DNA from: Dastarcus helophoroides
Taxonomy: Eukaryota > Arthropoda > Insecta > Coleoptera > Bothrideridae
Length of the DNA: 64,000 nucleotides
Assembly: GCA_028583605.1 (NCBI GenBank)
Contig: CM053325.1
Coordinates: 40,475,435 to 40,539,434, forward strand
Reading direction: 5' to 3'
Below, one piece after another: positions 46,286 through 57,340 of the stretch; position 1 is the first letter of the stretch, and each line of letters starts with the position of its first letter. The notes beneath the pieces are model-generated. The model was not told the DNA's origin. It searched no databases and worked only from the letters and a program-made list of their open reading frames with translations. Made by a program: the position numbers and the translations under genes.

Positions 46286-48109
46286 GGGTGTTTTTTTTAG
46301 TTGGGAGGTTACCTTTATATGAAGTATCACTTATTATAAAGGCAAACTGATTTTGTCGGTGGGGCTAATCGGAGCTAAACTACCTTCCAAAAATATTTTC
46401 AACTTCCTCCCACTTCCGGTTATACCGGAAGTAGGTATCAACTTTCTTATTTTAAATGACAACCCCCAAATTTTTCACTTTATTTGAATTTTACGTAGAA
46501 AAATAAGGTAAGTTTATGTATACATGTTTATTGCTATCTTTGTTAGTTTTAAAGATATTTCAATTTTTCGAAAAAAAAATGACAGAAAAGAGGGTTATTT
46601 TAACTCTTTGTATCTTTTTTATTATTTGCAGTAAAAACATGAAATTTGGGTTGAAGTCATGAAATATTATGAAAACTATAATAAAGTAATCAGATTTTAT
46701 ATTTATTATACAGGGTGATGGAAATTTTATGATCTTTATTGTTTTTGTTTTATTCAAAAAACTCTGTTTTTTTAAAAGGGAGCTATGCGTTTTTTATTCA
46801 TTTTTGGATTCTTTACGTAAAAAGAAGAAAAAAGTTAAATGACTAATTTTTTAAAATTCTGCACCGTCACAGAGATATAATTCAAAATAAAAAAGAAACA
46901 TATTGTTTTCCCTCTAGTAGCAATTTGGTAGCAGAAAACAAAATGTTCAAAAAAAAAACATAACAACAAGCCCTTAAAATTTTATTCTAAATAACATTTA
47001 AAAGATAACCGTAATTGACGAATAATTTTTGACTAATTGTTAGAATACTTATTGAAAAATGTTTCGGAAGCCACGAATGTAAGTTTCGTAAAAATGGTTT
47101 GTTAAACAGACTTCTCATTTTTGGAGTAATGAAAATCAACAACAAATGTTCAAGAAAATTCGTCCTTTAACTGTTATGCTGTTAGATTAGAACTCAGAAT
47201 TTTTAGGCGTTAAATTTTATAATGAAAATCGAAATGGAAATTTTTTAGTGATTTTTTTTACGATTACTACATGACAAGCATAATGCTAGGAACAATCGGA
47301 TGTGCTTAAAAACGTTACTCAATTCGAAATCTTAAAATATGCCTTTAAATGTATTGAAAGAGAAGATCGTCCTTGTTGTTCTTGATGTAAATTTTGTATC
47401 AATTGTTTTCTTTTTCGTATTACTTATTATGATTAATTCTTTAAGCTTTTATCGCCTACAGTTAATTTCCTACTTGAACAAAAAAGATATGCTTGATTCT
47501 TTTTATTTTGAGATTTATGTAAAATAACGGCACAAAATTTTAAAAAATAAGTAATATAACTTTTTTCTTCTTTTTATGTAAAGAATCCAAAAATGATTAA
47601 AAAACATATAGTTCCTATTTAAAAATGCAGAGTGTTTTTAAATAAAACAAAAACAGCAAAGATTATAAAATTTCCATCACCCTGTATAATAAATGTAAAA
47701 TCTGATTACGTTATTATAGTCTTTATAATATTCCGTAATTTCGATCCAAATTTTATGTTTTTACTGCAAATAATAAAAAAGATACAAAGAGTCAAAATAA
47801 CCCTCTTTTGTCATTTTTCTTCAAAAAATTGAAATATCTTTAAAACTATCAAAGGTAGCAATAAACATGTATGAATAAACTCACCATATTTTTTTACGTA
47901 AAATCTAAATAAAATATAAAATTTGGGGGTTGCCCTTTAAAATAAGAAAGTTGATGTCTACTTCCGGTATAACCGGCAGTGGGGGGAAGTTGAAAATATT
48001 TTTAGAAGATAGCTTAGCTTCAATTAGCCCCATCGACAAAATCAGTTTGCCTTTATAATAAGTAGTACTCCAGATAAAGGTAACCTTCCAACTAAAAAAA
48101 AACACCCGG
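46286..48109. mobile_element. Long-TIR transposon, copy B (1.82 kb)
   Basis: Sister of 5723-7548. Outer ends CCGGGTGTTTTTTTTAGTT and its complement are flanked by TA (46284-46285 and 48110-48111). Inner ends CAGGGTGATGG (46711) and CCATCACCCTG (ending 47684) are also flanked by TA, and the outer arms are 423 bp on each side. The unique centre includes a 62-codon ORF (47339-47527) with a hydrophobic stretch. The corresponding stretch in copy A is disrupted, so this is weak evidence for a protein. Confidence 0.87.
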
Positions 48110-48111
48110 TA

Positions 48112-49566
48112 TATTGATTTACAACAATACGCATTACGTTTAGTGTTTTTTTTTTATAACTGATTGAAATGTCGTTAAGGCTGACTGTGTTGAAAGTATT
48201 TGCAGATGTGTCTTACACCACATGAATTTTATGACCCTTCACAGTTTGTTTGAACCTCCTGGTTGGATAAGTAGTACATTTCAGAAATTTGTCATTCCGA
48301 CAAGTTCCACGTGTCTTAGATATTGTCATCCTTATTTTTTTCCAAGTTTAAGACTCATTTTATTGACACTGAATGTGCCTCGCCCATTTTTCTTTCCTTT
48401 TTGAAAGGCAACGTTACAATGAATAGACCCCAGGTTGCTCGTAAGTAGTAATTGTCTTGAAAGTGTTATTCCTGGCGTTTTCTTCTTGGTATAAAACTAT
48501 TTTGCTTTCAGTTTCCTCTTGATCCTAACATTTATTGCCCCGGTCATGTAATTGTTCTTTCTGACAAGAATTTATGGTCTTTGAATTGCATGTCATATTT
48601 TTGTTTCTTTGAATGGACTTTTAAATGACCCAATTTGGTTTCTTGAAAATGAAGTTAATTTTTTCTGATTTCATGGAGTTTTTAATTACTCCCAAAATAA
48701 TTTGTTTCAGTTAATAAATCTATTTAGATTATTTCGCATTGAAATCAGGATCATCGAAAAAAACATTAGAGGGCAGTTGAATGGCAAATTTATCAATCTT
48801 AAAAATTGAGGTTGGTTCTGTGATTTTGTTTATCATATTCCAGATCACACGTGAATTAGTTTAGATGTGACTTAATTCATATGTTACATTACTTCAAACT
48901 CTTTTAAAAAAATACAATTTTTTAACTAATACTGAAGTAATGATGTTCGCTTGACACTTTGGATTTAACAATGCTGGACATTGTTTAAAGTTACTGCACC
49001 TATTTCTAATTAAAATTAGAGCTGTACTGGTTGTACTGATTGCCATTTTCGCTTTGCATGATCATTTAATTTTTCCGCTCTTATGGGAATAATAAATAAA
49101 ATTAATCCCCTTTTTTGCCGAAAGCTCTAAAACCTTTATTACAATTAATTAGTTGTCTTAGACCGGGATGTGTGGTTCTTGTGAATTAAAAAATGTTTAG
49201 GACGGTTGTGACCTGTTCTTTTATTTTAAAGCGGTCTTGCAGCAACTCTATTGCATAATTAATTAATAATAATAATTAGCTGATAACAACAATGATTCAA
49301 TAACGTCATTTGAATCTTCTTCCACAGAATCGCAAAGATAATGAAATTTCTTAATATCAAAAATAGGCTTGTCGTAATAAACTGACCACTTAAATGATTC
49401 TAAAAACAAAGCGGTCAGGGTTTTAAATTAGTAACAGATATGGTATTTAATTATCTCGAGCCGTTTAATAATGACAGAGTGAGTCTGATTGAATTAGTAA
49501 ATTTCAATTTGTCAGTTAAAATTTTATCGGATGTTCAAATGAAAAAGTTATCAAGTGTGCTCTAAG
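48112..49566. other. Unrecognised unique sequence
   Basis: Somewhat less AT-rich than neighbouring blocks (48200-48700), but I find no ORF of length, no splice-supported exon and no repeat. It may be non-TE host DNA. Confidence 0.4.
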
Positions 49567-49584
49567 TTTTTTAAAAGAGAACGT
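49567..49584. repeat. Target-site duplication, left of palindromic Penelope
   Basis: ttttttaaaagagaacgt occurs here and at 54126-54143, directly beyond the two outer ends of the inverted Penelope pair. The first five T of the right copy are also shared with the element's end, so the certain duplication is 13 bp and the maximum is 18 bp. Confidence 0.85.
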
Positions 49585-49680
49585 TTGATGGAACGGACTG
49601 GTCCTTGGTTATCTTCAAAAATTGAAACACAGAACTTGTCCCCTGAAACCAAGAAAAATTAAAAAACACAACAAAGGTTG

Positions 49681-49721
49681 CTCTAACGCGTTTCGACAGC
49701 CAAGCTGTCATCTTCAGAGAG
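49681..49721 (-). ncRNA. Hammerhead-ribozyme-like motif, left arm
   Basis: The minus strand reads CTCT, CTGAAGA, T, GACAGC-TTG-GCTGTC, GAAAC, GC, GTT, AGAG. This fits a hammerhead: stem I CUCU/AGAG, core CUGANGA, 6-bp stem II, GAAA, a very short stem III and cleavage after GUU. The extra U between the core and stem II is atypical. Hammerheads with minimal stem III are known from Penelope-like elements. Confidence 0.6.
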
Positions 49722-49835
49722 AAACTAACATCTAATCTTAAAATTAACCCTTATATACTAAGAATATTCACTTCGTGCGTGATCGGCCGCACCCGAACGC
49801 GCATCCAATCATACACGTCGTTGTGTCACAATTTC

Positions 49836-51707
49836 TTATCTATCAACCTTAACTATTTTTAACAGGGATGAATGGCCTAAAGGTCCAGCGCAACCATTCA
49901 TAAGGTTGTTTCCAGCCTTATGGATGGCTAAGCTCTCACATGCATTTAACATATAATTCTTATTAACTACTCTTAACAATTTAATATCATTATCTATCCT
50001 ATGATCTAATTCAAAAGCATGTCGAGCCACACTTGACTTCTCAGTTCTTCCGTACCTCAAATGAGCCAAATGTTCTTTGAGTCGGATTTTAAGAGATCGT
50101 CTAGTTTGTCCAACATACTTTTGAGGACAATCCCTACATGAAATTTGGTAAATACCAGACTTATCTGTTTGCTCTACTTTATCCTTTAAACTACCTAAAA
50201 GCGAATTTAATTTTCCATTAGAAGTATAAATAACCCGAAAACCCTGATTTCGTAAAATTCCACCCAAACCCTGCGTGAGCGAGGGTTCAAATGGAAGTGA
50301 GACGAATTTAAAGTTTTTGTTTTCATCAGCTCGGAAAGTTGTAGTGTTCACCAATTCACATTTAAATTTTTTCTTATTAATAATTTTATAAATAATATTT
50401 GGATCGAATCCATTAACTTCAGCTATATGTTTTATTGTCTTTAACTCCTTTCTGAATCTTTCCCTACTAAGAGGAAGACTCAGAAGGCGATGGGCAAGGA
50501 AGTTGAAGCTTGCCATTTTGTGCTGTATGCAATGGTTAGAATCGGAAGTTATATAGCGGAAGGTACTGGAATCTTTCCTATATACATCAAATTCTAATCT
50601 ATTTTTATTCCTAATAACTAAAATGTCTAAAAATGGTAAAGCGGCTTCTTTCTCTAATTCTACAGTGAATTTAACTGTTGGAAAACGTGAATTTAAAACA
50701 TCAATGAAATTATCTAAATTTTGATTTTTTGTGTCAAAAATAGCAAAAATATCATCTACATATCTAATCCATACCCTAGGAAACAAACTACATTCATTTT
50801 TAAGACGACTTTCAAAAACACCCATGAAGAGCTCAGCCATGAAAGGTGACAAAGGATTTCCCATGGCTGCTCCCTCAAGTTGTTCATAAAATTCGTTACT
50901 AACTTGGAAATAATTTTGATCCATACATATTTTCGTTAATGAAATATATTCGTCAATAATTTTGCCTGAAAGGTTATTAGATTCCAACAGATCTCGAAGG
51001 TATAATAAAGTTTGAGGTATGGGTACACTGGGAAAGAGGGAAGAAACATCAAAAGAAACCAGCATTTCACCTTCCAACAACTCTTCATTCTGAATTTTCT
51101 GTACAAACTCTTGGGAATTTTTGACTGACAAACTGAGTTGCTGGAATTCTAATTTGCTGAATTCTTTTACTAGCCATTTTGATAAATTGTAGGTCGGTGC
51201 TCCAATAGCTGACACAATTGGTCTCACCGCCTTTCCAGGTTTATGTATTTTTGGGAGACAATATAACTTAGGTACGGTGGGGTTAGATACATGAAGGGAT
51301 CTTTTTAAAATTGGAGTAATAAGGTTGTTACTTTTGTCGAGCACTTTTTTCAGCCCGCTTAACATTTTACTCAAAGGGTTCTTCTGTAATTTTTGATATG
51401 GGCCATTACTAATGAGTGTGTCAACTCGTTCGTAATAGTCCTTTTTATCTAGAATCACAACCTTATTACCTTTGTCTGCCTTTACATAAAAACAATCTTT
51501 CTCTCGTAGTCTTTTGACAATATGTCTGTTCGTTACGTGTGATGGTTTTACGTTTTTTAAATTTCTAGAGAGCTTTTGTCTGCAAGCCTCCCTCACATAG
51601 TTTTTAGTGTCGTCCGCCATGGAACTCAAGGAGCTCTCAATGGACACGACAACATCTTCCAAACCAGTGCGGGAGGATGGCAGGGCGTAATTAAGCCCTT
51701 TATTCAA
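49836..51707 (-). CDS. Penelope-like reverse transcriptase with GIY-YIG endonuclease (left arm)
   Basis: An intact 623-codon ORF. Residues 74-92 hold the conserved 'VKADKGNKVVILDKKDY' typical of Penelope RTs. RT motif A is FDVSSLF (219-225, catalytic Asp 220). Motif B is 'GAAMGNPLSPFMAELFM' (279-295). Motif C is RYVDDIFA (315-322) with both aspartates. 'LPFLDILVIR' follows at 357-366. The C-terminal GIY-YIG nuclease has GIY at 518-520, 'CRDC' at 524-527, YVGQTRR at 531-537 and downstream R, H and N positions. The frame stays open 5' of Met1 to the palindrome centre, so Met1 is only the first available start and the usual N-terminus is cut off. It probably allows target-primed reverse transcription with nicking by the nuclease. 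Whether it is active is not shown. Confidence 0.9.
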   Translation of the reverse strand: MNKGLNYALPSSRTGLEDVVVSIESSLSSMADDTKNYVREACRQKLSRNLKNVKPSHVTNRHIVKRLREKDCFYVKADKGNKVVILDKKDYYERVDTLISNGPYQKLQKNPLSKMLSGLKKVLDKSNNLITPILKRSLHVSNPTVPKLYCLPKIHKPGKAVRPIVSAIGAPTYNLSKWLVKEFSKLEFQQLSLSVKNSQEFVQKIQNEELLEGEMLVSFDVSSLFPSVPIPQTLLYLRDLLESNNLSGKIIDEYISLTKICMDQNYFQVSNEFYEQLEGAAMGNPLSPFMAELFMGVFESRLKNECSLFPRVWIRYVDDIFAIFDTKNQNLDNFIDVLNSRFPTVKFTVELEKEAALPFLDILVIRNKNRLEFDVYRKDSSTFRYITSDSNHCIQHKMASFNFLAHRLLSLPLSRERFRKELKTIKHIAEVNGFDPNIIYKIINKKKFKCELVNTTTFRADENKNFKFVSLPFEPSLTQGLGGILRNQGFRVIYTSNGKLNSLLGSLKDKVEQTDKSGIYQISCRDCPQKYVGQTRRSLKIRLKEHLAHLRYGRTEKSSVARHAFELDHRIDNDIKLLRVVNKNYMLNACESLAIHKAGNNLMNGCAGPLGHSSLLKIVKVDR

Positions 51708-51863
51708 AAGGCTTAATTCAGCTTTGTCAAAATCCTGCGAAGAGTGGTTTTCTACAATATTAATATTATTATTTTTCTGAGAAGAATGTTCTTTAAAGGC
51801 ACCTAATTTGAATAATTTCTTCTTGAGAATGTTCGACTTTTGTCTAACTTTCTCAGAGATTGT

Positions 51864-51882
51864 TCAGAGGAAAATGTTCTGT
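51864..51882. other. Palindrome spacer (19 bp)
   Basis: tcagaggaaaatgttctgt separates the two inverted arms. It does not pair with itself. It marks where two 5'-truncated copies join. Confidence 0.85.
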
Positions 51883-53911
51883 ACAATCTCTGAGAAAGTT
51901 AGACAAAAGTCGAACATTCTCAAGAAGAAATTATTCAAATTAGGTGCCTTTAAAGAACATTCTTCTCAGAAAAATAATAATATTAATATTGTAGAAAACC
52001 ACTCTTCGCAGGATTTTGACAAAGCTGAATTAAGCCTTTTGAATAAAGGGCTTAATTACGCCCTGCCATCCTCCCGCACTGGTTTGGAAGATGTTGTCGT
52101 GTCCATTGAGAGCTCCTTGAGTTCCATGGCGGACGACACTAAAAACTATGTGAGGGAGGCTTGCAGACAAAAGCTCTCTAGAAATTTAAAAAACGTAAAA
52201 CCATCACACGTAACGAACAGACATATTGTCAAAAGACTACGAGAGAAAGATTGTTTTTATGTAAAGGCAGACAAAGGTAATAAGGTTGTGATTCTAGATA
52301 AAAAGGACTATTACGAACGAGTTGACACACTCATTAGTAATGGCCCATATCAAAAAATTACAGAAGAACCCTTTGAGTAAAATGTTAAGCGGGCTGAAAA
52401 AAGTGCTCGACAAAAGTAACAACCTTATTACTCCAATTTTAAAAAGATCCCTTCATGTATCTAACCCCACCGTACCTAAGTTATATTGTCTCCCAAAAAT
52501 ACATAAACCTGGAAAGGCGGTGAGACCAATTGTGTCAGCTATTGGAGCACCGACCTACAATTTATCAAAATGGCTAGTAAAAGAATTCAGCAAATTAGAA
52601 TTCCAGCAACTCAGTTTGTCAGTCAAAAATTCCCAAGAGTTTGTACAGAAAATTCAGAATGAAGAGTTGTTGGAAGGTGAAATGCTGGTTTCTTTTGATG
52701 TTTCTTCCCTCTTTCCCAGTGTACCCATACCTCAAACTTTATTATACCTTCGAGATCTGTTGGAATCTAATAACCTTTCAGGCAAAATTATTGACGAATA
52801 TATTTCATTAACGAAAATATGTATGGATCAAAATTATTTCCAAGTTAGTAACGAATTTTATGAACAACTTGAGGGAGCAGCCATGGGAAATCCTTTGTCA
52901 CCTTTCATGGCTGAGCTCTTCATGGGTGTTTTTGAAAGTCGTCTTAAAAATGAATGTAGTTTGTTTCCTAGGGTATGGATTAGATATGTAGATGATATTT
53001 TTGCTATTTTTGACACAAAAAATCAAAATTTAGATAATTTCATTGATGTTTTAAATTCACGTTTTCCAACAGTTAAATTCACTGTAGAATTAGAGAAAGA
53101 AGCCGCTTTACCATTTTTAGACATTTTAGTTATTAGGAATAAAAATAGATTAGAATTTGATGTATATAGGAAAGATTCCAGTACCTTCCGCTATATAACT
53201 TCCGATTCTAACCATTGCATACAGCACAAAATGGCAAGCTTCAACTTCCTTGCCCATCGCCTTCTGAGTCTTCCTCTTAGTAGGGAAAGATTCAGAAAGG
53301 AGTTAAAGACAATAAAACATATAGCTGAAGTTAATGGATTCGATCCAAATATTATTTATAAAATTATTAATAAGAAAAAATTTAAATGTGAATTGGTGAA
53401 CACTACAACTTTCCGAGCTGATGAAAACAAAAACTTTAAATTCGTCTCACTTCCATTTGAACCCTCGCTCACGCAGGGTTTGGGTGGAATTTTACGAAAT
53501 CAGGGTTTTCGGGTTATTTATACTTCTAATGGAAAATTAAATTCGCTTTTAGGTAGTTTAAAGGATAAAGTAGAGCAAACAGATAAGTCTGGTATTTACC
53601 AAATTTCATGTAGGGATTGTCCTCAAAAGTATGTTGGACAAACTAGACGATCTCTTAAAATCCGACTCAAAGAACATTTGGCTCATTTGAGGTACGGAAG
53701 AACTGAGAAGTCAAGTGTGGCTCGACATGCTTTTGAATTAGATCATAGGATAGATAATGATATTAAATTGTTAAGAGTAGTTAATAAGAATTATATGTTA
53801 AATGCATGTGAGAGCTTAGCCATCCATAAGGCTGGAAACAACCTTATGAATGGTTGCGCTGGACCTTTAGGCCATTCATCCCTGTTAAAAATAGTTAAGG
53901 TTGATAGATAA
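51883..53911 (+). pseudogene. Penelope-like RT / GIY-YIG (right arm), one-base frameshift
   Basis: This is the same protein as in the left arm. The reading frame runs from the palindrome centre to about 52380, then an extra A in a run at about 52350-52356 shifts it. The remainder is open from 52322 to 53911 and is identical to residues from 'KLQKNPLSKML' onward of the left copy, with RT motifs A, B and C and the GIY-YIG domain complete. The split falls upstream of all catalytic motifs. A sequencing or homopolymer error could cause this, since the left arm has five A at the same place. Confidence 0.85.
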
Positions 53912-54025
53912 GAAATTGTGACACAACGACGTGTATGATTGGATGCGCGTTCGGGTGCGGCCGATCACGCACGAAGTGAATATTCTTAGTATATAAGGGT
54001 TAATTTTAAGATTAGATGTTAGTTT

Positions 54026-54066
54026 CTCTCTGAAGATGACAGCTTGGCTGTCGAAACGCGTTAGAG
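54026..54066 (+). ncRNA. Hammerhead-ribozyme-like motif, right arm
   Basis: Same sequence as at 49681-49721, now on the plus strand: CTCT, CTGAAGA, T, GACAGC-TTG-GCTGTC, GAAAC, GC, GTT, AGAG. It lies about 115 bases after the RT stop codon, in the 3' non-coding region. Confidence 0.6.
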
Positions 54067-54125
54067 CAACCTTTGTTGTGTTTTTTAATTTTTCTTGGTT
54101 TCAGGGGACAAGTTCTGTGTTTCAA

Positions 54126-54143
54126 TTTTTTAAAAGAGAACGT
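54126..54143. repeat. Target-site duplication, right of palindromic Penelope
   Basis: Identical to 49567-49584. Joining the flanks across one copy restores an uninterrupted host sequence ('ctctaag' on one side, 'agcgaacccggc' on the other). Confidence 0.85.
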
Positions 54144-55200
54144 AGCGAACCCGGCATTCGATTACTTATTGATTATTTTGGTCGATCCGTCAAGGGTCAT
54201 TTTGACGTCTTATTTATCCAGAGGGGTTAAAATTTTCTAACCTAAAGAAAATCGTATAGAAATCTATTTTTCTCTTATTTTTACTTTTCTTTACAAAATT
54301 ATGCGCGTATGCTTTCAAAATAATTATAAACACAAATTTTGGGCTTTTCCGAAATTTAATAACTTCTTCGGCAATTTCGAATTTTTTAAATTATTACATT
54401 AAACTTGCAATTCTTGTGTTTTTTCTTAAAACTTTGGATTTCAAACGGATTCAAAATTTAAACATCAGTCTTGCGAGTCTAACCCAAGATATTGCATTCA
54501 AAAAATAGATATAGAGTATTTTCTTGAAATTATGACTTTTTCACAAAATTCCTCAATCTTTTAAAATGTCATTAATTTTTCTTAAACTGTCAATAAATAT
54601 TTACGTTTTGTTTAAAATTGTCATGTTAAATAATAAATTCTAAATATTTCTAAAGATTTTGACTTATTTTCAAAATTGTGACCTCAGCCTAAAAAATTCT
54701 TAAAATAATAAATATATAAACTCGAAAACTCAAGATTTTTTATCGAAATTTTGTAATGTCAACTTTTTTTTCGAAATTTATGATCCCCTTTTTTATTAAA
54801 TCATGAGTGGTGGGTTTCCTCAAATTTTAAAATCCCAAAATTCAAACTTTACTTTCTACTCATGTTTCCAACACCAATAAAGGTTTCAACAAATGTTAAA
54901 GCTTTAATTTTTTATTTTTAAGGTTTTAAATTTAATCTAGACTCTTTTTTAAAGAACACAAGCCATTTATTTAAAATCTTGACTTTAAATGAAATATTTT
55001 AATTTTTTTCAAATGATTTTGCTTTAGTTGCAAAATTTTATCTTTAACCTCAAAATGTTGACATATGTTTTAAATTTTAGAACATTACGAATTTTTTGAA
55101 ATTCGGGAATATTTTCCTAAAATTGTCTATTTTTTTTACTGTTTTTCTCGCAACTTTTCTGAGTTCAAAATGTTGGCCTTATTTAGCTATTTTTTTTTTG
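54144..55200. other. AT-rich DNA, no recognised feature
   Basis: Dominated by strings like 'aaaattttgaatttc' without ORFs. Similar texture recurs at 56000-57240. Confidence 0.5.
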
Positions 55201-55202
55201 AT

Positions 55203-55847
55203 TTAACGAATATGGTGCTCTGCGGTGAACTGTAAACTTAACATTCCCCCATAGTTTTCACGCCGGCCTCTCGACGCCGAGAGCGCTCGACTGGCGAGTA
55301 TGTCAGAGCGGGCGACACCGTGTTCCTTCCAGCTTGAACGAAAACCCGAAACTTCACCCCATATCTCAACATAAACATTTGCAATGTTAATATTAACTAA
55401 TTTAAAAATCAAGGAATCTAAATCAACTTAATAATCTTTCTTCAATAAATGTTCCAAATGTTGTCCATTTACTAACTAACAATACCATAAACGGAACTGA
55501 AACTTGTTTTAGACATTTCTAATTACTTCGGGGAAGATTAGTCTTAACTCCTATCTTATTCGTCATTTCAACTCCTCAATATTTGCAAGTTTGGTCCTAA
55601 AAACTGTGCTCTTAAAATACCCCAATAAGAAATAGTTTAAAGGCGTTAAGTCCGGAGACCTGGATGGCCATTCAAAAAGTTCTCTTCTACCAATCCATGT
55701 GCCTGGAAATACATCCTCTAGAGACCCACGGACAGGTCTTGCAAAATGAGGAAGGGCCCTGTCTTGTTGAAACCAGATGTTTCAATTCGGGACATCAGCT
55801 TCGAACGCATCAGGAAACAAAATGGCTAAATCAGGAATTAGCTCTTT
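55203..55847 (-). pseudogene. Mariner-type transposase 3' half
   Basis: The minus strand from 55847 reads 'KELIPDLAILFPDAFEADVP', 'NIWFQQDRALPHFARPVRGS' and 'TWIGRRELFEWPSRSPDLTP', then 'LNYFLLGYFKSTVFRTKLAN' and 'IEELK'. This is the same mariner-like class as the element at 37167 (QDGAPPH, RWIGRR, SPDLTPLD). The second catalytic Asp (QQD) is present; the third (LD) reads LN. Below 55440 the frame degrades into 3' flank. Its upstream half is cut off by the Penelope fragment at 55849. Confidence 0.7.
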
Positions 55848-55848
55848 T

Positions 55849-55970
55849 TGAAAAAATTCGAAACGCGCTGGAGCAACCTTTGTTGTTTTTTCTAACCTTT
55901 CTTGGTTTCAAAGAACGAAATTTGTATTTCGATTTTTGAAGATAATCAAGGAACAGACCATACCAAAATC
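55849..55970 (+). mobile_element. Penelope 3'-end fragment
   Basis: Starts inside the hammerhead region ('cgaaacgcgctggagcaacc') and continues through 'ttggtttcaaagaacgaaat' to the tail 'gaagataatcaaggaacag'. It is a strongly 5'-truncated copy that interrupts the mariner pseudogene. Confidence 0.7.
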
Positions 55971-55974
55971 ATGT

Positions 55975-56740
55975 ATCATGTCACTGCTTCTTTTGTTATT
56001 ATTAGACACCAAATTTTAGACACAATCAAATAAGGCAAAAATGTTAAATTAGGCAAAAACGAACAGCAAAAAATGACACTTAACCAGGCACTCAAACAGG
56101 TCAAAACTCACAAACTACAAAAAAAATATTAATTGACCATTTTTAACTCTCACTTAAAATTTAAAAAAAAAATTAAATTTTAGTTTATACTCGGGATATT
56201 CAGAATAAATAAAAAAAAGTATAATATTTTCAAATGAAAAAATTCTTGAAATTTCGAGTTCATTTTCGAATTTTCACAACAAATCTTTAAATTTTTACTT
56301 TAAACTCATTTGAATTTTTTTGTAATTTTAACTATTAAATCTGAGATTTCCTTTCTAAAATAAATCAAAATTTTGAGACGAAAAGTTGAAAATTTGAGAA
56401 AAATTTATCATTTCAAGGTTAAGCTTGATTTTTTAAAATGCTGAGTTTTGCAGGTTAAAGATTTTAAGTGTATCCTTTACATTTTGCAAAAAAAATCAAA
56501 TTTAAAAAAACTGGAAATTTGACAAACACTCTTTTGAGATTTATCACGGAATTTCGAGAAGACATTTTTTAATAACTTTTTTTAGGAATTTCTTTTATTT
56601 TCTAAAATGGCGATTCTTTTATAAATTTCGAGTTTTGCACAAAATTTGAGCATTTTTAAATTGAAAAATTCGGAATTTTTTTATAACTTTAACCAATCGG
56701 TTTAATTTCAAATTGTTAATTTTGGCATCCAAGTAAACAT

Positions 56741-56780
<40 letters not shown>

Positions 56781-57340
56781 TAATATTTCTATCTTAGTTA
56801 TCAAATTTCAGCTTTATATAAAACTCTTTATTTGAATCACGACCTTTAAACTTTAAATTAATATTTTTAAAAAACTTGATATATAAAATTTTTACGACTT
56901 TTTTCGTTTGAAAATGCCAAGAATAAAGACGAAATTTAAAACAAAAATTGGTCTGATAATGTTAGTATTTTTTTAAAATTTTTACCTTATTACTGGCTCA
57001 AAATTCAGACTTCTTCAAAATATTTTGACTTTTTCTCTTGACTTTTAATCTAAAAAAAACTGCTGGCGATTTTGAAAAAACACCAACGGTTTCAGGAAAT
57101 TTCTTTTCCGAATTTCACTTCAAGACAAAATGTTGAATGTTGTTAGTTTTTGTTAATAGATTTGATCTTAATTTAAACTTGCCTTACAATTTTTAGAGTT
57201 TTTTTTTGCTTTTGACTTAACTTAGTACGGTTAAAATACAAAACACTTATCCTATGATAGTAATTTTGGTTGTCAGTTCTGCTTGACACTATTTTGGTAT
57301 GCACTAGGCTGTAATAATACTTTCAGTACACTAGTTTTCA
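55975..57340. other. AT-rich DNA with (TA)n at 56745-56774
   Basis: No coding or repeat element recognised apart from a pure TA run of about 30 bp. Confidence 0.5.

Larger units (their letters stand above)
49585..54130. mobile_element. Penelope-like element as a 4.5-kb head-to-head palindrome
   Basis: Left arm (49585-51863, minus orientation) and right arm (51883-54130, plus orientation) are inverted copies meeting 5' to 5' around a 19-bp spacer. The encoded proteins are identical over the 520 or so residues compared, and the one clear arm difference I found is a single A (five against six) at about 52354. Both arms are short at the 5' end relative to full Penelope-like elements. The left copy ends with a tail of about 32 bp ('gaagataaccaaggaccag' on the minus strand) that the right copy lacks. 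A single target duplication brackets the whole structure. Confidence 0.92.

Noticed and set aside
49567..54143. Possibility that the Penelope palindrome is an assembly or chimeric-read artefact
   Set aside because: A fold-back artefact would mirror the flanks too. Here the flanks differ, a target duplication brackets the unit, the two outer ends differ by a tail of about 32 bp, and a second locus shows the same plan. Read-level proof is still lacking.
55664..55939. A 91-codon plus-strand ORF
   Set aside because: It is antisense to the mariner transposase fragment and then runs into the Penelope tail.
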